DNA of 10,939 nt from Methanocorpusculum sp. (GTDB lineage Archaea > Halobacteriota > Methanomicrobia > Methanomicrobiales > Methanocorpusculaceae), in NCBI GenBank assembly GCA_017555685.1, contig JAFZFW010000009.1, positions 1 through 10,939 of the forward strand, given 5' to 3'. The position numbers and the translations under genes were made by a program. This document shows positions 6,158 through 10,939 of the stretch, piece after piece. The stretch's first letter is position 1. Every line of letters begins with the position of its first letter. The notes beneath the pieces were generated by a model. That model saw only the letters and a list, made by a program, of their open reading frames with translations, was not told the origin of the DNA and ran no database searches.

Positions 6158-6670
6158 TTAGGCCTCCATTTTCTTTAAGGCAATCTTAACACCGATTAAG
6201 ACACCGATGACGATTGCTGCAAGTCCGAAGACTGCAATTAAGTCACCGTATCCGATACGCAGTGCAATACGGTACGGGCATGCACCCATGAGGAGAGCAC
6301 AAACCATGAAGAAGAATCCGCCGAGTGCGTACTTGACACAGCCGACAACGTTGGCCTTCTTGACACGGAATTCGCGGTAAACGAGTGCTGCAACAACAGC
6401 TCCAATTAAGACACCTACGATGGTTAATACCGGGAGGATACCTGCAGTGGAGATTGGTGCTGCGAAGAGAGATGTTCCAAAGATGTTGTTCCAGATTACG
6501 TCGATGAAGTCACGAGAGTGGCATGCGACGCAGAATCCATATGCGACCGGTCCGCCTGCTGGGAAGAGCAGTGCCTGAACAAGGGCAGCTGCAAATCCAA
6601 TGATGAGACCTGCTGCAATCGGTTTTTTCAGGATTGCATCAATCCCTTTTTTCGATTGTTCGTTTGTCAT
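6158..6670 (-). CDS. YeeE/YedE family membrane protein, N-terminal-half type
   Basis: First gene of the minus operon, 170 residues, with membrane segments at about 17-36, 77-98, 109-129 and 144-164. Signatures are GFCVACHSRDFID (C47, C50) and GACPYRIALRIGYGDL (C131), matching the first half of full-length YedE. The C47-x-x-C50 pair is a candidate thiol site for substrate relay. The N-terminus is short and charged (MTNEQSKKGIDAILKKP), with no cleavable signal. There is no ribosome site, and a TATA box centred about 26 bases before the ATG predicts a leaderless mRNA. It probably pairs with the following C-half. Confidence 0.9.
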   Translation of the reverse strand: MTNEQSKKGIDAILKKPIAAGLIIGFAAALVQALLFPAGGPVAYGFCVACHSRDFIDVIWNNIFGTSLFAAPISTAGILPVLTIVGVLIGAVVAALVYREFRVKKANVVGCVKYALGGFFFMVCALLMGACPYRIALRIGYGDLIAVFGLAAIVIGVLIGVKIALKKMEA

Positions 6671-6690
6671 GCAAGTATTTGTTGGCTTTG

Positions 6691-6700
6691 TATATTTATT
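6691..6700 (-). promoter_or_regulatory. TATA box of the sulfur operon, leaderless
   Basis: AATAAATATA on the minus strand, centred about 26 bases from the A of the first ATG at 6670, the usual distance to an archaeal transcription start. With no Shine-Dalgarno before that ATG, a leaderless transcript fits. Confidence 0.6.
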
Positions 6701-6750
6701 AGGATTGTGAGGAAAGTTTTTATAGTCAAATTTTTACAACAAATCTAACG

Positions 6751-6767
6751 CTCGCGAGTTATAAATA
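6751..6767 (+). promoter_or_regulatory. Palindrome and TATA box upstream of cysteine desulfurase
   Basis: CTCGCGAG (6751-6758), a perfect 8-base palindrome, directly abuts the TATA-like TTATAAATA (6759-6767), where a BRE or operator would sit. It predicts a start near 6790 and a leader of about 78 bases. A second AT-rich box (TATATAG, 6781-6787) could serve as an alternative promoter. Confidence 0.45.
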
Positions 6768-6807
6768 TTTCCGTTTTGATTATATAGTATCTGTTGTGCA
6801 TCGCATC

Positions 6808-6831
6808 CGGCACACTCTTAAACCCGTGCCG
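6808..6831 (+). promoter_or_regulatory. Inverted repeat in the predicted desulfurase leader
   Basis: CGGCAC (6808-6813) and GTGCCG (6826-6831) are perfect inverted arms around a 12-base spacer. In RNA this is a short stem-loop 26 bases before the ribosome site GAGGTG (6857-6862); in DNA it could be a repressor site. Confidence 0.35.
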
Positions 6832-6867
6832 CAAATGTATAGTTATGCAGAATCCTGAGGTGCGGTA

Positions 6868-8064
6868 ATGTTTTCCGCAGAGGATATCAGAGAGGACTTC
6901 CCGGTTCTTGAGCACATTATCTATCTGGATAATGCGGCAACTGCTCTTTCCCCGCGGCAGGTTGTCGAGGCTCAGTCCGATGCGGAGTACCATTACCGGG
7001 CAAATGTCGGCCGCGGTGTGCATCGTCTTGGCAGAATGGCGACGCACAAGTTTGAAGAGTCGCGTGAGACACTGCTGCGGTTCTTTGGCGGAGAGGCCGG
7101 TACGCTTGCATTTACCCGCAACACGACCGAGAGCACGAATATAATTGCCCGCGGCCTTGACTGGAAGCCGACGGACAGAATTATTGTGCCGCTGCAGGAA
7201 CATCACTCCAATATTCTCCCCTGGTTCCGCCTTGAGTCGGAAGGAAGAATTGCTGGTGTGGATGTGATTGGCGGAACAGATGGACATATTCGTGCAGAAG
7301 ATATTGAAGCGGCGATTACGAAGGATACACGGATGGTGGCAGTCGGTCATGCATCCAATGTTTTCGGAACGATTGCCCCGGTCAAAGAGATTGCCGGAAT
7401 CTGCCGCGAGCATGACATCCTGCTTCTGGTAGACGGAGCACAGACAGCTCCCCACCTGCCGGTGAACCTGGCCGACCTGGGGTGCGATTACTTCTGTTTC
7501 TCCGGACACAAGATGATGGGGCCAATGGGTATCGGCGGCCTCTGGATTAAGGACGGAGCACCAACCCCGGCTCCGGCATATGCCGGCGGCGGTATGGTGG
7601 GCATTGTCTCAGGACACACGTTCAGTACAGCTGCAGGTGCTGGAAAGTTTGAGGCGGGAACCCCGAATGTTATCGGTGCTGTAGGTCTTGCTGAAGCTGC
7701 ACGGTACTTAACCCGTCTTGGCATGGAAAATGTGGCGGCACACTCGTCAGCTCTGGCACACCGGATGATTGACGGGCTCTTGGAGATTGAAGGAGTCAAT
7801 GTCACAACGCCTTCTGACACACCGCTGGTTGGTGCGGTATCGTTTACTGTCGACGGTGTTCATCCGCATGAGGTTGCCTACTTCCTGGACGAAGCTGCAG
7901 CCATTATGGTTCGTTCCGGCGAGCACTGCTGTCAGCCGCTGATGCAGAAGATTGCACCGGCCGGCGGCGGAACTGTGCGTGCGAGTGTGTACTGCTATAA
8001 TACCGAAGATGATGTCGACTTACTGGTCGCGACAGTTGAAGAGATTGCACATATGGTGAAATAA
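6868..8064 (+). CDS. Cysteine desulfurase, SufS/CsdA class
   Basis: This 398-residue PLP enzyme takes sulfur from cysteine to give alanine and an enzyme persulfide. Visible landmarks are YLDNAATALSPRQV near the start, NTTESTN (85-91), EHHSN with the PLP-stacking His (112/113), VDGAQ with D189 on the PLP ring nitrogen, SGHKMMGPMGIG with the Schiff-base lysine K215, VRSGEHCCQPL with the persulfide Cys C354, and VRASVYCYNT with the substrate-binding R371. Length and motif order match SufS. An extra Cys (C355) follows the catalytic one where this class often has Ala. The ATG has GAGGTG five bases upstream. The FdhD-like gene starts at the very next base after the stop, so the pair is a natural donor and acceptor. 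It is divergent from the YedE operon. Confidence 0.96.
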   Translation: MFSAEDIREDFPVLEHIIYLDNAATALSPRQVVEAQSDAEYHYRANVGRGVHRLGRMATHKFEESRETLLRFFGGEAGTLAFTRNTTESTNIIARGLDWKPTDRIIVPLQEHHSNILPWFRLESEGRIAGVDVIGGTDGHIRAEDIEAAITKDTRMVAVGHASNVFGTIAPVKEIAGICREHDILLLVDGAQTAPHLPVNLADLGCDYFCFSGHKMMGPMGIGGLWIKDGAPTPAPAYAGGGMVGIVSGHTFSTAAGAGKFEAGTPNVIGAVGLAEAARYLTRLGMENVAAHSSALAHRMIDGLLEIEGVNVTTPSDTPLVGAVSFTVDGVHPHEVAYFLDEAAAIMVRSGEHCCQPLMQKIAPAGGGTVRASVYCYNTEDDVDLLVATVEEIAHMVK

Positions 8065-8685
8065 ATGACAGAATATTACGAGGAAAAACCGGTCCAGATT
8101 GTGGTAAACGGCAGAGCTGCCATTACGTTGATGACGCATGCAGAAGACCCGCGTATGCTGGTGTTTGGTGCACTGTTTACCGAGAGAGTTGTAGAAAACA
8201 TTGCAGATATCGAGTCTGTGGTAGCAGACGACACACAGGTGAGTGTGGCAACAAAGAATCCCTACACGATTCTGCTCTCCCGAAAGACCGTTCTTGCCGG
8301 ATGCGGCGGAGCATCATCGTTCCTTGATTCAGGAAAGCTTGGCGGTGTTACCGAAAAGATTCCGGTCTCTGCTGAGGCTGTTGAGGCTGCAAAGGCAAAA
8401 GTACCTGCATCGGCATGGTTTGCCGGTGGACTGTTCACTCCTGCAGGCGAGTGTCTCTACACAGCTGAAGACATCTCCTCGCAGAATGTTTTCGACCAGT
8501 TAATCGGTTCGGCATTAAATGACGGTGTCGACCTCACCGAGACCTTTGCGGTCTTAAACGGCAACTGTGTGGTAGAGACGATGCGAAAAGCTGTAATTGC
8601 AAAGATTCCGGTTGTTGCTGTATGCGGTGCTCTCACTGCTGCAGCGAAGAAAACAGCTGACGAGGCAGGCCTTCGGCTTGCCTGA
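8065..8685 (+). CDS. FdhD-like sulfurtransferase, short and divergent
   Basis: This 206-residue protein matches the FdhD layout but is shorter than the usual 250-280. FdhD moves sulfur from a cysteine desulfurase to the Mo-bis-pterin cofactor of formate dehydrogenase. The sequence shows a VNGRAAI start region, LAGCGGASS at the place of the CxxC/CGxCG motif (C80 only), AGGLFTPAGECLYTAEDISSQNVFDQLIGSAL in place of GG(x)H...AEDIGRHNAVDKLIG, and VLNGNCVVETMRKAVIAKIPVVAV in place of the SGR...EMVxKA segment. The DIGRH and SGR signatures and the second motif Cys are thus changed. Its ATG follows the desulfurase stop without gap (TAAATG), with GGTGA five bases before. The target could be a formate dehydrogenase elsewhere or the nearby formylmethanofuran dehydrogenase. 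Confidence 0.85.
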   Translation: MTEYYEEKPVQIVVNGRAAITLMTHAEDPRMLVFGALFTERVVENIADIESVVADDTQVSVATKNPYTILLSRKTVLAGCGGASSFLDSGKLGGVTEKIPVSAEAVEAAKAKVPASAWFAGGLFTPAGECLYTAEDISSQNVFDQLIGSALNDGVDLTETFAVLNGNCVVETMRKAVIAKIPVVAVCGALTAAAKKTADEAGLRLA

Positions 8686-8695
8686 TTTTTTTTTT
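8663..8695 (+). terminator. Strong hairpin plus T10 over the FdhD-like stop codon
   Basis: Bases 8663-8671 pair with 8675-8683 (9 bp, one G-T wobble) around a TTC loop, then GA and ten T bases (8686-8695). The stem includes the last codons and the first base of the TGA stop. An A6 run at 8697-8702 supplies a weaker tract for the opposite strand. Confidence 0.8.
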
Positions 8696-8744
8696 CAAAA
8701 AATAGTATGTTTACGGCATGCAGGATTCTGCTGCCGGATTCTGG

Positions 8745-8771
8745 AAAATACAGGATATGGAAACCCTGTAT
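8745..8771 (-). terminator. Hairpin after the 199-aa gene
   Basis: ATACAGG (8748-8754) and CCTGTAT (8765-8771) form a 7-bp stem with a 10-base loop, 4 bases past the stop of the minus-strand gene. A short T run (8745-8748 on the minus strand) follows. Confidence 0.5.
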
Positions 8772-8775
8772 CAGC

Positions 8776-9375
8776 TTATACTTTTCTTGGGGTGAGTTTG
8801 CGGTATTTATCCGGGTTTTCTTCCATTTCCTCACGGATTTCATCAATGTACATGATGTCCTCGCAGTCACGGCCGCAGAGACAGTATCCATGCTTGTCAA
8901 CTGCATAGACCGGGAAGAGTTTGACGTCTTCTGGAACCGGATGTGCTGTTAAGTTATCGAGTTTAAGCAGATCCTCCGGACGGTATCCAATGGTTTTACA
9001 GACGTGTTTGAACTCACGAACCCATGAACGTAAGTCACGGACATCATTGTAATCCCACTGATAAATCTGGTAGAGGAGCATGTATGCATCACGCTCGAGA
9101 ATAATCTGGGAAAGCTCCTGACTCTGGGAGAAGTAGAAGTCAAGGAAGGAACGGACATCGCGAACCTGCTGTGCGGACTCGTAGGTTGCTGCACGCATCT
9201 CTTTTGCTGTTCCAAGACGGTCTTCCGGCTCAAGGTTTCCGCCAAGTCTGCCTACTTCACGGGAAATTCCTTTCAGGTCAATCTCAATATTTTCGAGGTC
9301 TCCAAGAACATCCTCGAATTTCTTATAGAGCTCGACGCCGAAGAACGCCTCCATGTATTCACTGTTCTTACTCAT
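8776..9375 (-). CDS. Uncharacterised GYCLCG-motif protein B (paralogue of 3070-3627)
   Basis: This 199-residue soluble protein has no family that I recognise. The first 90 residues look helical and charged (FEDVLGDLENIEIDLKGISREVGRLGG). Residues 94-184 align without gaps to protein A: ERDAYMLL, QWDYNDVRDLRSWVREFK, HPVPEDV and DKHGYCLCG with C165 and C167, then IDEIREEM; identity is 41 of 91 by hand. It extends 15 residues beyond protein A with a basic tail (KYRKLTPRKV). Tryptophans in QWD and W118, the PVPEDV loop and the CxC pair are shared and probably define the family. There is no ribosome site, and a TATA box about 28 bases before the ATG predicts a leaderless or near-leaderless single-gene transcript. 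Function unknown; the fwd-side paralogue and the sulfur-gene context suggest, but do not show, a redox or sulfur role. Confidence 0.9.
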   Translation of the reverse strand: MSKNSEYMEAFFGVELYKKFEDVLGDLENIEIDLKGISREVGRLGGNLEPEDRLGTAKEMRAATYESAQQVRDVRSFLDFYFSQSQELSQIILERDAYMLLYQIYQWDYNDVRDLRSWVREFKHVCKTIGYRPEDLLKLDNLTAHPVPEDVKLFPVYAVDKHGYCLCGRDCEDIMYIDEIREEMEENPDKYRKLTPRKV

Positions 9376-9396
9376 ACTACTTTAATATGTGCCGAC

Positions 9397-9409
9397 AATT
9401 TATATAAAT
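9397..9409 (-). promoter_or_regulatory. TATA box of the 199-aa gene
   Basis: ATTTATATAAAT is a perfect palindrome centred about 28 bases before the ATG at 9375, so the start site should fall within 0-3 bases of the ATG. No Shine-Dalgarno is present. Because it is palindromic it could also be used in the plus direction, but no plus-strand gene follows. Confidence 0.65.
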
Positions 9410-9658
9410 GATTAGTTTGTTGACTGTTGAATAATGTAAGACGGCTGATTGCCGGAGAAATGTGGTTCTATTTATCAGGAAAATAATACTATTTATTTGT
9501 TTTCTTAAATATTATATTCAAGTACTGTATATTTTCAGGCAGTAAGCAGATGTGTTCCTCTTCTGCGGCAGGACGTATGCACAAGAGCCGGCAGGATGAG
9601 GCAGGCCAGTATCCGGCAACCGGAATTACGGATATCTGCGTGGACGAAAAGATTAATG

Positions 9659-9687
9659 CTGCCTGCACAGTTTCTTCTGTCAGGCAG
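9659..9687 (-). terminator. Hairpin downstream of the aquaporin gene
   Basis: CTGCCTG (9659-9665) pairs with CAGGCAG (9681-9687) and ACAG (9667-9670) with CTGT (9677-9680), with C9666 bulged and a 6-base loop, 25 bases after the aquaporin stop. On the minus strand CATTAATCTTTTC follows, a modest T tract. It is probably a terminator or 3' stabiliser. Confidence 0.5.
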
Positions 9688-9712
9688 TATTCATGTACGT
9701 TTTTCTCAATAG

Positions 9713-10393
9713 TTAGCAGTTTTCCCTCCCCGCCATTCTGCAGTAGAGAAGAGCTGCACAGACTGCACCCAGTACCGGGCCTGCGATATAGAGCGGAAAT
9801 GTTGTCCACAGTGCATCGCTTCCGGCAAAGAACAGTGCCATGAGGTCAGGTCCGAAGGTACGTGCCGGATTAAGCGATCCGCCTGAAATCGCACCGACGG
9901 CAAGAATTGCCGCAAGCACCGAGCCGCCGATGGCAATCCCGGCAAATCCGGCAGGAGCTCTGCGGTCGACAGCGACACCCATGATTACCAGCATCAGGAT
10001 AAATGTCCCGATAAACTCTGCAAGAACAACCTGGAATGCGGAAATTCCTGCGGCAGGAGCGGTCATTCCAAGCCCGCTGATGCTGAGGGCATCCATGCCC
10101 ATCACGAGCAGAATCAGTCCGGCGCCAAGTGCGGCACCCAGAAACTGTGCGGCACAGTAAGCTATGGTATCTTTTACGGGAAACTTCCGTGCCGCACACA
10201 GCGCTGCAGAGACCGCCGGGTTGATGTGGCATCCGGAGATTGTCCCGATTGCATAAATCATCACGGTAACCGCAAGACCGAAGGCTGTGGCAATGCCGAG
10301 CAGGTCTGCACCGATGCAGACCGCACCGCATCCGAGAAACACCAGAATCAGCGTTCCGATACACTCCGCGGCAGACCGCTTCAGTAAATCCAT
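9713..10393 (-). CDS. aqpM: AqpM-like aquaporin/aquaglyceroporin (MIP family)
   Basis: This 226-residue six-helix channel has both NPA half-helix motifs: GCHINPAVSAAL (N58-A60) and GGSLNPARTFGPD (N175-A177, R178). The expected aromatic/Arg filter by motif spacing is F38, I163, G172 and R178. Ile at the second place is the mark of the archaeal AqpM group, which has F, I, S, R; here the Ser is Gly, which may widen the pore. The channel should pass water and perhaps glycerol or other small neutral solutes such as H2S; this is not decided by sequence. A GTG one codon upstream is open, but the ATG (10391-10393) has GGAGG with a 6-base spacer and overlaps the DUF2180-like stop as TGATG, so I chose ATG. 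The last 45 bases recur in decayed form at 3682-3726. Confidence 0.93.
   Translation of the reverse strand: MDLLKRSAAECIGTLILVFLGCGAVCIGADLLGIATAFGLAVTVMIYAIGTISGCHINPAVSAALCAARKFPVKDTIAYCAAQFLGAALGAGLILLVMGMDALSISGLGMTAPAAGISAFQVVLAEFIGTFILMLVIMGVAVDRRAPAGFAGIAIGGSVLAAILAVGAISGGSLNPARTFGPDLMALFFAGSDALWTTFPLYIAGPVLGAVCAALLYCRMAGRENC
9737..9757. repeat. 21-base direct repeat, right copy
   Basis: Perfect match to 3706-3726, lying in the last codons of the aquaporin gene. See the remnant at 3682-3726. Confidence 0.85.
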
Positions 10394-10602
10394 CACCTGC
10401 CTCCGTATGCCTCAGCGCACTCCGGGCAGAGAATCCGCGGGATAGGCTTTTTTAATTTCCGGGAGGGGAAGGGGTATCCTCCCTCCCAGTTTTCCACATC
10501 GGCTCTGACCATGTGCTCACTGCAGAGCCCCATGCCGCAGACGATGCAGATGCCGGCGGCTTCCCTGTCGATGCCCTGCTGTTCGCAGACATAGCACTTC
10601 AT
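10393..10602 (-). CDS. DUF2180-like small zinc-finger protein
   Basis: This 69-residue Cys-rich protein has paired motifs CYVC (C3, C6), CIVC (C19, C22), C27 with H30, and CPEC (C59, C62), enough for two zinc sites of a treble-clef or RING-like type. It resembles the archaeal DUF2180 family, whose function is unknown. The middle segment WEGGYPFPSRKLKKPIPRILC is basic and proline-rich. GGGGTG lies five bases before the ATG. It starts 2 bases after the stop of the upstream gene and overlaps the aquaporin start by one base, so all three are co-transcribed. A regulatory or metal-sensing role is possible; nothing in the sequence decides it. Confidence 0.85.
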   Translation of the reverse strand: MKCYVCEQQGIDREAAGICIVCGMGLCSEHMVRADVENWEGGYPFPSRKLKKPIPRILCPECAEAYGGR

Positions 10603-10604
10603 GG

Positions 10605-10939
10605 TTACACCCCTTCGCGGTACTGGCAGTACTGGTGGCGGGAACCAATTAAGCAGGCGGTTGCACAGTTTTTACAGCTGCGAACCGGGGCAGCCGGATT
10701 TTCTTTGTCGAGTGCAATGATATTCGTCATCATCGTAGCGGTGATTGGCTCACTGGTCAACAGACACGGATAGTCTGCCAGGCGCAGGAGAGCGGATGTC
10801 CGGACCGTAATCGCACACGCCGGATAGGCATAGCGCTGCGGGTTCATGAGGACCTCATTTTCGTGGATTGGCGAGAGGTCAACGGCAATGCCGTCAACGA
10901 GCGGTTTTACCGGGTCTGCACTGCCGTTTTTCACGCGGC
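10605..10939 (-). CDS. C-terminal part of an unrecognised Cys-containing protein (5' end outside window)
   Basis: The last 110 or so residues of a gene that enters from beyond base 10939. The frame is open to the window edge, and a GTG at 10932-10934 is only an internal Val unless shown otherwise. Visible features are YAYPACAITVRTSALLRLADYPCLLTSEPITATMMTNIIAL and a Cys cluster RSCKNCATACLIGSRHQYCQY (C-x2-C-x3-C then Cys after 8 residues), which could bind zinc or an iron-sulfur cluster. By weak recall it resembles the archaeal DUF2193 family (about 500 residues); I am not sure. It lies 2 bases upstream of the DUF2180-like gene and heads the aquaporin operon as far as can be seen. Confidence 0.75.
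   Translation of the reverse strand, partial: RVKNGSADPVKPLVDGIAVDLSPIHENEVLMNPQRYAYPACAITVRTSALLRLADYPCLLTSEPITATMMTNIIALDKENPAAPVRSCKNCATACLIGSRHQYCQYREGV

Larger units (their letters stand above)
9376..9712. other. Gene-free stretch between aquaporin and the 199-aa gene
   Basis: These 337 bases hold the TATA box at 9397-9409, an AT-rich zone (about 9478-9535) and an 11-bp hairpin (9659-9687). The reading frame of the minus strand stays open from 9712 to 9489, but it has no credible start or ribosome site and no recognisable protein, so I see no supported gene here. Confidence 0.6.

Noticed and set aside
6745..7509. 254-codon open frame on the minus strand over the desulfurase gene
   Set aside because: It is a shadow of a clear PLP enzyme on the other strand; its translation is rich in Cys, His and Arg with no domain, and it lacks a ribosome site or promoter fit.
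8721..8743. Short direct repeat GGATTCTG twice in the spacer after the FdhD-like gene
   Set aside because: Only two 8-base copies; too short to separate from chance and not a CRISPR or iteron array.
9489..9809. 106-codon minus-strand frame running past the aquaporin stop
   Set aside because: The first third overlaps the aquaporin in another frame; the rest has no ATG with a ribosome site and no recognisable domain. Kept only as a remark in the gene-free stretch.
9550..9843. 97-codon plus-strand frame with an AT-rich box upstream
   Set aside because: It runs antisense into the aquaporin gene, has biased composition and no ribosome site, and the AT-rich box is not at a leaderless distance.
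1..10939. Mobile element or CRISPR array
   Set aside because: No transposase, integrase, terminal inverted repeats or regularly spaced repeats found; the only long repeat is the aquaporin 3' end pair.

Overview
The window looks like the chromosome of a hydrogenotrophic methanogenic archaeon, most likely order Methanomicrobiales and plausibly a Methanocorpusculum-like organism. The reasons are a formylmethanofuran dehydrogenase (fwd/fmd) operon, an AqpM-type archaeal aquaporin, small archaeal Cys-rich proteins, T-rich terminators, TATA-box promoters (two of them placed for leaderless mRNAs) and Shine-Dalgarno sites of the AGGAGGTGA type. The genus is inference. No rRNA, tRNA, CRISPR array, transposase or integrase is visible.

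Layout. (1) 1-3036, plus strand: end of fwdB, then fwdA and fwdC, the enzyme for CO2 reduction to formylmethanofuran. A hairpin terminator straddles the fwdC stop. (2) 3070-3627, plus: a 185-aa protein of no recognised family ending in a GYCLCG motif. (3) 3628-3955: a gene-free stretch with T-tract terminators, hairpins and a decayed 3' end of a second aquaporin gene. (4) 6670 down to 3956, minus: a compact seven-gene operon of two half-size YeeE/YedE sulfur (or selenium) transport subunits, a TusA-like protein with CPFC instead of CPxP, a 71-aa small protein, an OsmC-like protein, a C_GCAxxG_C_C redox protein and a DUF1858-like protein. (5) 6868-8685, plus, divergent from that operon: a SufS-class cysteine desulfurase followed directly by a shortened, divergent FdhD-like sulfurtransferase. 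(6) 9375 down to 8776, minus: a 199-aa paralogue of the 185-aa protein. (7) 10939 down to 9713, minus: end of an unrecognised Cys-containing protein, a DUF2180-like zinc-finger protein and an AqpM-like aquaporin.

How it may work together. Regions 4 and 5 read as a sulfur uptake and trafficking island: import of a sulfur species (YedE halves), thiol carriage (TusA, OsmC and small Cys proteins), and persulfide generation on cysteine desulfurase with transfer by FdhD. FdhD proteins are known to sulfurate the Mo/W-bis-pterin cofactor of formate dehydrogenases. FwdB belongs to the same cofactor superfamily and is encoded next door, so this set could supply sulfur to the formylmethanofuran dehydrogenase; that link is inference. 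The two CLCG paralogues bracket the island, and matching aquaporin 3' ends lie 6,031 bases apart in direct orientation beside them, which suggests that the region was shaped by a segmental duplication or insertion.
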